Of a stretch of DNA of 64,000 nucleotides, positions 1 through 6,822 are shown piece by piece. A model generated the notes under the pieces. That model was not told the DNA's origin, made no database searches, and saw only the letters and a list, made by a program, of their open reading frames with translations. The stretch comes from Piscinibacter sp943370595 (GTDB taxonomy: Bacteria > Pseudomonadota > Gammaproteobacteria > Burkholderiales > Burkholderiaceae_C), in the NCBI GenBank assembly GCA_943370595.1, contig CALRRO020000012.1:132756-196755 (forward strand), read 5' to 3'. Positions within the stretch are counted from its first letter, which is position 1. Each line of letters opens with the position of its first letter. A program made the position numbers and the translations under genes.

Positions 1-515
1 CCGACTGCCGATCGCTGGCACGCTTCGAGCTGCGCGGCATTCCGCCGATGGTGGCCGGCGCTGCGCGCATCCGCGTCACCTTCCAGGTCGATGCCGACGG
101 GTTGCTGAGCGTCTCGGCGCGCGAGGAGGCCTCGGGCGTCGAGTCGGCGATCACCGTCAAGCCGAGCTACGGGCTGTCGGACGACGACATCGCGCGAATG
201 CTCACTGAGAGTTTCGCCACCGCCGAGCAGGACATGCACGAACGCAGCCTGCGCGAGTCGCGCGTCGAGGCCGAGAGGTTGCTGCTGGCCACGCGAGCCG
301 CGCTGGCAGCCGACGGCGACCTGCTCGCCGCCGCCGATCGCGCGGCCATCGATGCCCAGCTGACCGCTCTCGAAGCGGCCCGCGAAGCCTCTGACCACCA
401 CCAGATCGACGCAGCCGTCGAGGCGCTCGCCAAGAGCACCGAGGCATTTGCCGCCGAACGCATGAACCGCGGCATCCGCCAGGCCCTGGCCGGAAAGCGC
501 GTCGAGGAAGTCTGA
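1..515 (+). CDS. hscA: Fe-S protein assembly chaperone HscA, C-terminal part
   Basis: This is the 3' end of an Hsp70-family chaperone gene cut by the window edge; the reading frame is open from base 3 and ends in TGA at 513-515. The roughly 170 visible residues begin in the substrate-binding domain (GIPPM, then a beta strand ending in LLSVSAREE, the Hsp70 pattern preceding the helical lid) and continue into an Ala/Glu-rich lid. HscA is the dedicated Hsp70 that, with HscB, helps transfer [2Fe-2S] clusters from the IscU scaffold. The placement directly before an Isc-type ferredoxin gene supports HscA over DnaK. The ATPase domain lies outside the window. Confidence 0.9.
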   Translation, partial: DCRSLARFELRGIPPMVAGAARIRVTFQVDADGLLSVSAREEASGVESAITVKPSYGLSDDDIARMLTESFATAEQDMHERSLRESRVEAERLLLATRAALAADGDLLAAADRAAIDAQLTALEAAREASDHHQIDAAVEALAKSTEAFAAERMNRGIRQALAGKRVEEV

Positions 516-522
516 TATGAAG

Positions 523-587
523 CCCCCAAGCTCACTTCGTTCGCTGCCCCCCCGCGGGGGCGCTCAGTCCCTTCGGAACGGCCGGGC
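523..587 (+). repeat. dispersed GC-rich intergenic repeat, copy 1
   Basis: The spacer between hscA and fdx is almost filled by an element beginning CCCCCAAGCTCACTTCG and continuing through a GCCCCC/GGGGGC hairpin (546-561) to a GGAACGGCCGGGC tail. A second copy with the same order of blocks lies at 57229-57293 between ccmD and ccmE. Both copies begin within about 10 nt of a stop codon and sit inside an operon. I infer a multicopy intergenic repeat family; whether it acts as an RNA stabiliser or processing site cannot be told from sequence. Confidence 0.75.
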
Positions 588-596
588 GGTACTGAC

Positions 597-935
597 ATGC
601 CCGTGATCCGCATCCTGCCGCACCCCGAGTACTGCCCGAACGGCGCCGAGATCACGGCGCCGTCCGGCACCTCGCTGTGCGAAGCCATGCTCGAGCACGA
701 CGTCGAGATCGAACACGCCTGCGAACTGAGCTGCGCGTGCACCACCTGCCACGTGGTGGTGCGCGAAGGGTTCGCCTCGCTGGGCGAGATGGACGAAAGC
801 GAAGAAGACCTGCTCGACCGTGCCTGGGGCCTGGAGCCGACCTCGCGCCTGTCCTGCCAGGCGATCCTGTCCAATCAGGATGTGACGATCGAGATCCCGA
901 AGTACTCGATCAATCACGCCAAGGAAAAGCACTGA
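597..935 (+). CDS. fdx: ISC-type [2Fe-2S] ferredoxin
   Basis: A 112-residue adrenodoxin-type ferredoxin. The cluster ligands are visible as C42, C48 and C51 in the CELSCACTTC segment and C87 in LSCQAI, the spacing of bacterial Isc ferredoxins. It supplies electrons for Fe-S cluster assembly on IscU and closes the isc operon after hscA. The ATG at 597 gives the standard family length and start (MPVIRILPHPEYCPNG). Its ribosome binding site is weak because the intergenic repeat occupies the spacer, so translation may rely partly on readthrough from hscA. An internal cysteine (C46) lies between the ligands, as is common in this family. Confidence 0.95.
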   Translation: MPVIRILPHPEYCPNGAEITAPSGTSLCEAMLEHDVEIEHACELSCACTTCHVVVREGFASLGEMDESEEDLLDRAWGLEPTSRLSCQAILSNQDVTIEIPKYSINHAKEKH

Positions 936-991
936 AAGTTCGTCCGGCGAGGCTCATGTCGCGCAGCGACGTGATGCAGGAGCCGCAAGCT

Positions 992-1028
992 CTAAAAAAG
1001 AACCCCCGGGCCGTCAGGCGCGGGGGTT
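992..1028 (-). terminator. intrinsic terminator of the nrt operon
   Basis: A 12-bp stem (1001-1012 with 1017-1028, one mismatch, loop GTCA) is followed on the minus strand by TTCTTTTTT (rc of 992-1000). The orientation of the T tract shows that it terminates leftward transcription from the nitrate transporter genes, not fdx. The same hairpin lies about 65 nt after the fdx stop but has no T tract on that side, so it may only protect the fdx mRNA end. Confidence 0.85.
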
Positions 1029-1064
1029 GCTCGAAAGGGACGAAGCCCTGCTGAGGAGACAGCG

Positions 1065-1084
1065 ATGGTTGCTCTGCCAACCAT
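1065..1084. other. short perfect hairpin between terminator and nrt ATPase gene
   Basis: ATGGTTG and CAACCAT form a perfect 7-bp inverted repeat with a 6-nt loop, 40 bp beyond the ATPase stop codon. No T tract follows on either strand. It may be a 3'-end stabilising structure or simply chance; no protein-coding feature was seen in 1030-1123. Confidence 0.35.
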
Positions 1085-1123
1085 CACTCCATCTCTAGCA
1101 AGCCGCGTGCCGCATGAGGCTGT

Positions 1124-1924
1124 TTAGGCGGCTTGAGCCTCCACATGGCCGTGGCGGGTGTACAGGAAGTCCAGCACCTCCTTGCGGCAGTGCATGTAGC
1201 GGGCGTCTTCGGCCAGCTCGACGCGATGCCGCGGCCGCGGCAGGTCGACGGTGAGGATCTCGCCGATCGTCGCCGCCGGGCCGTTGGTCATCATCACGAT
1301 GCGGTCGGACAGCAGCACCGCTTCGTCGACGTCGTGCGTGACCATCACCACGGTGCTCTTCGTGCGTGCGACGATCCTTAGCAACTCGTCCTGCAGCCGC
1401 GCGCGGGTGAGGGCATCGAGCGCGCCGAAGGGCTCGTCCATCAAGAGCACCTTTGGCTCCATCGCCAGCGCCCGGGCGATGCCCACGCGTTGCTTCATGC
1501 CGCCGGAGATCTCGTGCGGGCGCTTCGCGCTGGCGTGCCCCATGCCGACCAGTTCGAGCGCCGCCTGGGTGCGCTGCTTCAGTTCGGTGCGTGATTCCAG
1601 GTCGCCGAATACACGCTCGACCGCGAGGTGAACGTTCTCGAAGCAGGTCAGCCAGGGCAGAAGCGAGTGGTTCTGGAACACCACGGCACGTTCCGGCCCC
1701 GGCGCGGCGATCTCGCGGTTGTCGCACAGCAGCACGCCGCTGCTGGGCTTGAGCAGTCCGGCGATCAGGTTCAGCAGCGTCGACTTGCCGCAGCCCGAAT
1801 GGCCGATCAGCGTGACGAACTCGCCCTGGGCCACGTCGAGGTTGATCTCGCGCAGCGCGTGGAAGCGGCCCTTCTTCGTGGTGAACACCATCTCGGCGTT
1901 CTGGACCTGGATGAAGCTGTTCAT
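1124..1924 (-). CDS. nrtD: nitrate/nitrite ABC transporter ATP-binding protein
   Basis: A 266-residue ABC ATPase beginning MNSFIQVQNAEM. Walker A is GHSGCGKST, the Q-loop FQNHSLLPW, the signature SGGMKQRVGIARAL and Walker B VLLMDEPFGALD, followed by the switch histidine in VTHD. The family is the nitrate/sulfonate/taurine importer ATPases (NrtD, NasD, SsuB-like). It lacks the extra NrtA-like C-terminal domain that distinguishes cyanobacterial NrtC, hence the nrtD label. It is the last gene of the operon, 17 nt after nrtB and just before a terminator. A longer frame extends upstream through nrtB but the family-consistent start is at 1924, with GGGAG about 10 nt upstream. Confidence 0.9.
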   Translation of the reverse strand: MNSFIQVQNAEMVFTTKKGRFHALREINLDVAQGEFVTLIGHSGCGKSTLLNLIAGLLKPSSGVLLCDNREIAAPGPERAVVFQNHSLLPWLTCFENVHLAVERVFGDLESRTELKQRTQAALELVGMGHASAKRPHEISGGMKQRVGIARALAMEPKVLLMDEPFGALDALTRARLQDELLRIVARTKSTVVMVTHDVDEAVLLSDRIVMMTNGPAATIGEILTVDLPRPRHRVELAEDARYMHCRKEVLDFLYTRHGHVEAQAA

Positions 1925-1941
1925 GGTGCGGTGCTCCCGGT

Positions 1942-2886
1942 TCAGTGGTGTTCGTCGTAGCTGAAGCGCTTGGCGATGCTGATCAGCAGCGCCTCGAGCA
2001 GCAGGCCGACGACGCCGATCACGACGATGGCGATCAGGATGTTCTTGACGTTGAGGTTGTTCCACTCGTCCCACACCCAGAAGCCGATGCCCACGCCGCC
2101 GGTCAGCATCTCGGCGGCGACGATCACCAGCCAGGCCGTGCCCACCGACAGGCGCACGCCGGTCAGCATGTAGGGCAGAACGGCCGGGAAGAGGATCTTG
2201 GTGATCACCTTCCACTCGCTCAGGTTGAGCACCTTGGCGACGTTGAGGTAGTCGGCCGGCACGCGTTGCACACCCACCGCGGTGTTGATGATCATCGGCC
2301 AGATCGAGCAGATGAAGATCGTCCAGATCGCCGCCGGGTTGGCCGCCTTGAAGACCAGCAGGCCGATCGGCAGCCAGGCCAGCGGTGACACCGGCCGAAG
2401 CAGGCTGATCAGCGGTGAGACCATTCGGTTGAGCACCTCGAAGCGCCCGATCATGAAGCCCAGCGGGATGCCGGCCAGCGCCGCCATGCCGAAGCCGATG
2501 GCCACGCGCTCCAGCGAGAACAGGATGTTCCAGCCGATGCCCTGGTCGTTCGGGCCATTGCGGTAGAACGGGTCGGAGAACAGCTTGACCGCCTCGGCAA
2601 AGGTCTCCGCCGGCGTCGGAAAGCTGCCGCCCTTGATCGTCAGCAGCGCCCAGATGCCGATCACCAGGCCGAGGCCGAAGACCGGCGGCAGCACCGCGAG
2701 CCACAGCGCGCGCCAGTCGAATGGCGCGCGGGCAGGGCGCTTCGGTGCGGGCTCGGCCGGCTCTTGCGAGGAACGCACCGGCGATGCGGTGGTCGAGACG
2801 GGCGCGGCGGTGGCAAGCGACTCGGCACGCGAGGCCTGCAACTCGTCGCGGGCCTGCAGGGGCGAATGGAACACGGCACTGACCAT
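1942..2886 (-). CDS. nrtB: nitrate ABC transporter permease
   Basis: A 314-residue inner-membrane permease. The first 60 residues are hydrophilic and Ala/Pro-rich; hydrophobic segments follow from LWLAVLPPVFGLGLVIGIWA onward. The binding-protein-dependent transport motif region reads GTAWLVIVAAEMLTGGVGIG, the EAA-type loop that contacts the ATPase, close to that of NrtB/SsuC. It lies between the binding-protein and ATPase genes. AGGAGA six bases before the ATG at 2886 supports the start. The long N-terminal extension is typical of proteobacterial nitrate permeases. Confidence 0.9.
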   Translation of the reverse strand: MVSAVFHSPLQARDELQASRAESLATAAPVSTTASPVRSSQEPAEPAPKRPARAPFDWRALWLAVLPPVFGLGLVIGIWALLTIKGGSFPTPAETFAEAVKLFSDPFYRNGPNDQGIGWNILFSLERVAIGFGMAALAGIPLGFMIGRFEVLNRMVSPLISLLRPVSPLAWLPIGLLVFKAANPAAIWTIFICSIWPMIINTAVGVQRVPADYLNVAKVLNLSEWKVITKILFPAVLPYMLTGVRLSVGTAWLVIVAAEMLTGGVGIGFWVWDEWNNLNVKNILIAIVVIGVVGLLLEALLISIAKRFSYDEHH

Positions 2887-2908
2887 GGCGTTCTCCTGGT
2901 GTGGAAGT

Positions 2909-4132
2909 TCAGGCCTTGACCTTGAAACCGTCGGCGTACTTGGCAGGGTCCTTGCCGTCCCAGACCACGCCGTCGATCAGCTTGCTGCTGCGCATCGGGC
3001 TCGCAGGAATGCTGACCTTCAGTGCGCCTGCGGCCTGCTTGTAGAGCTCGATCTGGTTGACCTGCTTGGCCACGGCCAGGTAGTCCGGGTGTTCCTTCAG
3101 AAGGCCCCAGCGCTTGTGCTGGGTCAGGAACCACATGCCGTCCGACAGGTACGGGAACGTCACCGTGCCGTCGTTGAAGAACTTCATGTAGTTGGGATCG
3201 TCCCAGGTCTTGCCCAGGCCATTCTGGTAGCGGCCAAGGATGCGCTGGTTGATCACGTCGACGCTGGTGTTGACATAGGCCTTGTCGGCCACCGTCTCGG
3301 CCATCTTGTTCTTGTTCTGCAGGCCGGCGTCGATCCACTTGCCGGCTTCGATGATGGCCATCATCACCGCGCGCGCTGTGTTGGGGTACTTCTTGACGAA
3401 CTCGCCGGTGGTGCCCAGCACCTTCTCCGGATGGTCCTTCCAGATGTCCTGCGTGGTCACCGCGGTGATGCCGATGCCATCGGCGATGGCGCGGTGGCCC
3501 CAGGGCTCGCCGACGCAGTAGCCGTCCATGTTGCCGACGCGCATGTTGGCCACCATCTGCGGCGGCGGCACGGTGATCACCTTGGCGTCCTTCATCGGGT
3601 TCACGCCCACGCTGGCCAGCCAGTAGTACAGCCACATGGCGTGCGTGCCGGTCGGGAAGGTCTGCGCGAAGGTGTACTCGCGCTTGTCGGTGGACATCAG
3701 CTTGGCCAGGCTGGTGCCGTCGACCGCGCCTTTCTCGGCCAGCTTCTTGGACAGCGTGATCGCCTGGCCGTTGTGGTTCAGCGTCATCAGCACGGCCATG
3801 TCCTTCTTCGGACCGCCGACACCCAGGTGCACGCCATAGATCAGGCCGTAGAGCACATGCGCCATGTCGAGCTCGCCGTTGACCAGCTTGTCGCGCACGC
3901 CGGCCCAGGAGGCTTCCTTGGTCGGGATGATCTTGACGCCGTACTTCTTGTCGAAGCCCAGCACCGAGGCCATCACCACCGAGGCGCAGTCGGTCAGCGG
4001 GATGAAGCCGATGCGGACTTCTTCCTTCTCGGGCTTGTCCGAGCCCTGCGCGTACACGGCGCTCTGCAGTCCGGGCACCATGCCCGTGGCGCCGGTGGCG
4101 GCGGCGGCCTTGATCAAGGTTCTGCGGCTCAT
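2909..4132 (-). CDS. nrtA: nitrate ABC transporter substrate-binding protein, Tat-exported
   Basis: A CmpA/NrtA-family periplasmic binding protein. From the chosen start it is 407 residues with a twin-arginine signal MSRRTLIKAAAATG, ending near VYAQ. The body opens with VRIGFIPLTDCASVVMA, the characteristic N-terminal strand of nitrate and bicarbonate binding proteins, and includes EPWGHRAIADG. It captures nitrate or nitrite for NrtB and the ATPase. I prefer ATG 4132 because GGAAG lies 6 nt upstream; ATG 4162 (MNHLTTRK) is an in-frame alternative without a visible ribosome site. Expression is probably controlled by the leader attenuator and sigma-54 promoter described separately. Confidence 0.93.
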   Translation of the reverse strand: MSRRTLIKAAAATGATGMVPGLQSAVYAQGSDKPEKEEVRIGFIPLTDCASVVMASVLGFDKKYGVKIIPTKEASWAGVRDKLVNGELDMAHVLYGLIYGVHLGVGGPKKDMAVLMTLNHNGQAITLSKKLAEKGAVDGTSLAKLMSTDKREYTFAQTFPTGTHAMWLYYWLASVGVNPMKDAKVITVPPPQMVANMRVGNMDGYCVGEPWGHRAIADGIGITAVTTQDIWKDHPEKVLGTTGEFVKKYPNTARAVMMAIIEAGKWIDAGLQNKNKMAETVADKAYVNTSVDVINQRILGRYQNGLGKTWDDPNYMKFFNDGTVTFPYLSDGMWFLTQHKRWGLLKEHPDYLAVAKQVNQIELYKQAAGALKVSIPASPMRSSKLIDGVVWDGKDPAKYADGFKVKA

Positions 4133-4186
4133 GAGGATCTTCCGTGTCGTCAGGTGATTCATGGCGGATGGCAAGGCGAACAGTCG

Positions 4187-4239
4187 AAAAAAAACGTCCA
4201 CACGTCATCTGCCCACGCGGGGCGGAGTTCGTGCGGACG
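4187..4239 (-). terminator. leader terminator (attenuator) of nrtA
   Basis: On the minus strand CGTCCGCAC pairs with GTGTGGACG (9 bp, one G-U) and is followed directly by eight T. It lies about 55 nt before the nrtA start and after the two hexaloop hairpins, exactly where an ANTAR-controlled attenuator is expected. An intrinsic terminator ahead of a gene with no preceding coding sequence is best explained as conditional termination. Confidence 0.85.
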
Positions 4240-4251
4240 TCGTCGTCCCAC
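4231..4251 (-). promoter_or_regulatory. alternative (antiterminator) hairpin in nrtA leader
   Basis: GTCCGCAC, the 5' arm of the terminator, can instead pair with the upstream GTGGGAC (one bulged base) around a GACGAC loop. The two structures are mutually exclusive, so this is a candidate antiterminator. Its loop does not have the A1/G4 ANTAR signature, so it is probably an RNA switch element and not the protein site. Confidence 0.5.
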
Positions 4252-4255
4252 CGTG

Positions 4256-4311
4256 GCGCGTCGGCCTTGACGCGCTGCGGTGTTCACTGCCGGGTCGTCC
4301 TTGACCTGGCA
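4256..4311 (-). promoter_or_regulatory. tandem hexaloop hairpins, ANTAR-protein RNA target
   Basis: Two stem-loops read on the minus strand. P1 (4311-4288) has a 9-bp stem with one A-C mismatch and loop AAGGAC. P2 (4275-4256) has a perfect 7-bp stem GCGCGTC/GACGCGC and loop AAGGCC. A 12-nt linker, GTGAACACCGCA, joins them. Both six-base loops have A at position 1 and G at position 4, the established signature of RNA sites bound by ANTAR antiterminators such as NasR and NasT. The ANTAR gene nasT lies immediately upstream. Confidence 0.85.
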
Positions 4312-4322
4312 TCCCTACCCAC

Positions 4323-4337
4323 GCAATCCGTGTGCCA
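4323..4337 (-). promoter_or_regulatory. sigma-54 promoter of nrtA
   Basis: The minus strand reads TGGCAC-N5-TTGC, with GG and GC separated by exactly 10 nt, a full match to the RpoN -24/-12 consensus. The start site predicted about 12 nt beyond the GC falls at about 4311, the first base of hairpin P1, giving a leader of about 180 nt. A TGGTGCA half-site resembling NtrC boxes lies about 35 nt further upstream, but the partner half is poor. Confidence 0.8.
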
Positions 4338-4420
4338 GTGTTTTTCGGCTGAATCGATGCTGCTGTGCACCATCGAAGTGGCACGGGCTGCCTCCGCGCA
4401 CCTGCCTTGTGCGGCTTGAT

Positions 4421-5080
4421 TCAGATCAGCAGGTCGGCCACGTCGACGATGCGCTGCGCCACGTCCGCGAGCTTCATGCCGCGGTCCATCGCCGTCTTGC
4501 GCAGCTTCGAGTACGCCTGATCTTCTGTCAGCTGGTGGCGGGCCATCAGGATGCCTTTGGCGCGATCGATCGTCTTGCGCTCGCTGAGCTGCGTGCGTGC
4601 GTCGGCCAGTTCGCGGCGCATCGACTCCTCGTGCTGGAAGCGCGCCAGGGCCACTTCCAGCACCGGCCGGATGCGCTCGGCAGCCAGGCCGGCGACGACG
4701 TAGGCCGACACGCCCGCCGCGATCGCTGCACCCACCTGGCTGGTGTCTTCGTCGTTGGTGAACAGCACGATCGGGCGCCGTTCGTCGCGGGTGGCCATGA
4801 CCACGTGCTCGAGCGTGTCGCGCGCCTGGCTCTCGGCGTCGACGATGATCATGTCCGGGGCGATCTGCGCGAGCCGCTCCGGCAGGAAGGGATCGGCCGG
4901 CAGCACGGCGACGATGTTGTAGCCGCTTTCCAGCAGCCCGATGCGCAGGCTGCGCGACCGTTCCATCTCGCCGGCGCTTTGCGCATCGGCCAGATCATGG
5001 TCAGGGGCCTCCGGAGCCACGATGACGATGCGGAGCAGGGGCGCGGACGGCATGGCCTGCTCGTGCAACATTCGCGCCAA
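4421..5080 (-). CDS. nasT: ANTAR-domain nitrate-responsive antiterminator (NasT-like)
   Basis: 219 residues: an N-terminal receiver-like domain (IVIVAPEA...APDMIIVDAES...AGVSAYVVAG) and a C-terminal ANTAR RNA-binding domain (about 155-215; KTIDRAKGILMARHQLTEDQAYSKLRKTAM is its core, quoted here as the KTIDRAKGILMARH and EDQAYSKLRKTAM blocks). The aspartate expected to be the phospho-acceptor is present in VDAES, but the conserved receiver lysine is replaced (YVVAG), as in NasT proteins that are controlled by protein partners and not by phosphorylation. ANTAR proteins bind paired hexaloop hairpins to block leader terminators, and such a leader follows directly. An internal ATG at 5053 (MPSAPLL) is an alternative start. 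No nasS partner is adjacent. Confidence 0.88.
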   Translation of the reverse strand: MARMLHEQAMPSAPLLRIVIVAPEAPDHDLADAQSAGEMERSRSLRIGLLESGYNIVAVLPADPFLPERLAQIAPDMIIVDAESQARDTLEHVVMATRDERRPIVLFTNDEDTSQVGAAIAAGVSAYVVAGLAAERIRPVLEVALARFQHEESMRRELADARTQLSERKTIDRAKGILMARHQLTEDQAYSKLRKTAMDRGMKLADVAQRIVDVADLLI

Positions 5081-5110
5081 CGGCGCTCGGCGCCGTCAAC
5101 GAAGCGCCAC

Positions 5111-5401
5111 TCAGGCGCGGCGGGTGGAGGGCTTGACTCTCAGCGTGCGGCGAAGCCAGGAACCCAGCGGGGCCAGCGACAGAGGCAGCGGCAGGCGGGT
5201 GGCGTCGCGTTCGACCACGAGGCCCCGCTCGGCCAGCAAGGCGATGAACTGCATCACCTCGTGGCGCGCCAAGCCGCTGCGCGCGCGCAACTGGGCGAGC
5301 GTGACGTGGCGCTGCGACATGTCGCTGAGCATGCGGCGATATGCCGTGCGCTCGTAAGACGCACCGAGTTCGGGCCAGGAGGAGAGTCGATACTCTTTCA
5401 T
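5111..5401 (-). CDS. small winged-helix-like protein of unknown function
   Basis: A 96-residue basic protein starting MKEYRLSSWPEL. Residues about 20-60 (RRMLSDMSQRHVTLAQLRARSGLARHEVMQFIALLAERGLV) predict a helix-turn-helix with a following wing-like segment; the Arg-rich tail LRRTLRVKPSTRRA is consistent with nucleic-acid binding. It ends 30 nt before nasT on the same strand and is probably co-transcribed. Whether it regulates nitrate genes is inference from position only. A GTG 24 nt upstream (5425) is a possible longer start. I do not recognise a named family. Confidence 0.6.
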   Translation of the reverse strand: MKEYRLSSWPELGASYERTAYRRMLSDMSQRHVTLAQLRARSGLARHEVMQFIALLAERGLVVERDATRLPLPLSLAPLGSWLRRTLRVKPSTRRA

Positions 5402-5553
5402 GAGTCCAACGACATTGAGGGTCACGCGGCAATACTTCGTTGCCGCTATGATCGACAGCGTAGTCTTCTGGCAACGCGGCGGGAAGTGCGCGCCGCTGCC
5501 TTTCGGGGTTTTCCTGACGCTGTTTTGGTAACGAGTTGCTCTACCCGCGCCAA

Positions 5554-5940
5554 TCAGGCGTCGAGGTGATGCAGCGCTCGCTGGACTTCGGACTGCCAGG
5601 GCAAGGCATGCACCAATCCATTCAGATGAACCGCGACCTCGAAGTCGCTGAGGGCTTTGCCGCTCGCATCGAGCAGCTTGAGGTTGGTCACGAGGCCGAG
5701 CGGATCGGCCAGCGCCACCACACCTTCCTCCACCTCGATCCAGTCCCATGCGACGCCGGCCGAGTGGTCATTGGAGGCTTCTCCCCACAGCGTCTGACCA
5801 CTGCAGGGGCAGGCACTGTCACCATAATGCAGCACCCGCGTGCCGAGGTGGACGAGATGCAGGTCCGCGGCCGAGGACACCGGCCACAATACAGTGGGCC
5901 ACGCGTAAACAATCCAGGCGGGCGTCATGGTTGAATTCAT
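5554..5940 (-). CDS. hypothetical protein, divergent from luxR-type gene
   Basis: A 128-residue frame from ATG 5940 (MNSTMTPAWIVYAWP). Its composition is protein-like: Trp, Asp and Val rich with CPCSGQTLWGE near the middle, and an ordered C-terminal half (DWIEVEEGVVALADPLGLV). No signal peptide or known motif is evident. It is transcribed away from the luxR-type gene, and the lux-box-like site at 6005-6024 lies between them. A competing plus-strand frame over the same bases looks less protein-like. The frame is open up to 6006, so a longer protein is possible. Confidence 0.5.
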   Translation of the reverse strand: MNSTMTPAWIVYAWPTVLWPVSSAADLHLVHLGTRVLHYGDSACPCSGQTLWGEASNDHSAGVAWDWIEVEEGVVALADPLGLVTNLKLLDASGKALSDFEVAVHLNGLVHALPWQSEVQRALHHLDA

Positions 5941-6004
5941 TCGATGGGCTGCCATCGTTATGGAACCGATGGACCCGAGTGTGGCAAGCCAGCGCCGGCC
6001 TGCC

Positions 6005-6024
6005 ATCTGTAAGACCTTGCAGGA
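6005..6024 (+). promoter_or_regulatory. lux-box-like operator upstream of luxR
   Basis: ATCTGTAAGA-CCTTGCAGGA is a 20-bp site with the CTG-N10-CAG core of LuxR-family boxes. It shares CTGTAAGA and the CAG position with the site at 6823-6842. It lies 50 bp before the luxR start and could serve autoregulation or the divergent gene at 5554-5940. Confidence 0.55.
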
Positions 6025-6073
6025 AATCCGCGTGGTTCGCTAGAGATCCGCAACGGCGAGGCTCAGGGAGAGC

Positions 6074-6787
6074 ATGCTTCAGGACGGTTATCTGTCGGTG
6101 CTGGAAGCGAGGGACCGCGAGGAGTTCCTGGGGCAGGTCGTGCGCTTCGCGCAGCGGCTCGGCTTCGAGACGGTGACCGCGACGACCATCATCGACCATT
6201 TCCTGGGCGAGCCCGAGTTCATCAGCGTCGACAACGCGCCCGAGAGTTTCCGCGACGTCTACGAGAGCATGGAGCAGGGCCGGCAGGACCCGGTGATGCA
6301 GCACTGCAAGCGCCAGAGCGTGCCCATCATCTGGAACCGTGACACCTACATCGGCGTCGGCCAGGCCGACCTCTGGGACGCGCAGGCGCGCTTCGGCTAC
6401 CACACGGGCATCGCCCTGGCGCTGCACCTGCCGGAAGGGCGGCACTTCTTCCTCGGCGTCGACCGTGATCAGTCGCTGCCCAGCGATCGGTCCGAGCTGA
6501 CGCGCATGGTGGCCGACCTGCAGCTGTTCGCCGTGCATGCGCAGGAGGCGGCCATGCGCATCATGCTGCCGCCGGCACGGGATCCCGGTGTGCCGTCGCT
6601 GACGCCACGCGAGATCGAAAGCCTGCGCTGGACCATGGACGGCAAGACCGCCTGGGAAGTCGGCAACATCCTGGGCATCAGCGAGCGCACCGCGGTGCTG
6701 CATGTCAACAACGCGATGCACAAGCTCGGCTGCATCAACAAGCATCAGGCCGTGCTGAAGGCGCTGCGGCTGGGCCTGATCCGCTGA
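6074..6787 (+). CDS. LuxR-family quorum-sensing regulator, no adjacent luxI
   Basis: 237 residues with an N-terminal autoinducer-binding domain (about 10-160) and a C-terminal GerE/LuxR helix-turn-helix (about 175-237: LTPREIESLRW, then GISERTAVLHVNNAMHKLG). Of the ligand-pocket residues known from TraR/LuxR, the Tyr (VYES), Asp-Pro (QDPVM), Trp (IIWNRD) and Gly (HTGIAL) are found at the expected spacing, but the Trp four residues before the Tyr is Phe. Acyl-homoserine-lactone binding is therefore likely, perhaps with altered specificity. There is no synthase in the window, so it is a candidate LuxR solo. GGGAG precedes the ATG. It is followed by a lux-box-like site and a peptide-export locus, its likely target. 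Confidence 0.88.
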   Translation: MLQDGYLSVLEARDREEFLGQVVRFAQRLGFETVTATTIIDHFLGEPEFISVDNAPESFRDVYESMEQGRQDPVMQHCKRQSVPIIWNRDTYIGVGQADLWDAQARFGYHTGIALALHLPEGRHFFLGVDRDQSLPSDRSELTRMVADLQLFAVHAQEAAMRIMLPPARDPGVPSLTPREIESLRWTMDGKTAWEVGNILGISERTAVLHVNNAMHKLGCINKHQAVLKALRLGLIR

Positions 6788-6822
6788 TCGACGGCTTTGT
6801 CGCCGCGCGTCGGGCGGGCCGG

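Noticed and set aside
1001..1028. fdx terminator on the plus strand
   Set aside because: The T tract is on the minus-strand side only; assigned to the nrt operon instead.
2585..4270. 561-codon plus-strand frame over nrtB/nrtA
   Set aside because: Shadow of the nitrate genes; no domain features.
4365..4381. NtrC site upstream of the sigma-54 promoter
   Set aside because: Only one half (TGGTGCA) matches; the partner half is off in sequence and spacing, so not listed as a feature.
5536..5934. Plus-strand frame overlapping the hypothetical protein at 5554-5940
   Set aside because: The minus-strand translation is more protein-like and lies divergent to luxR; the plus frame has no ribosome site. 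Certainty is limited.
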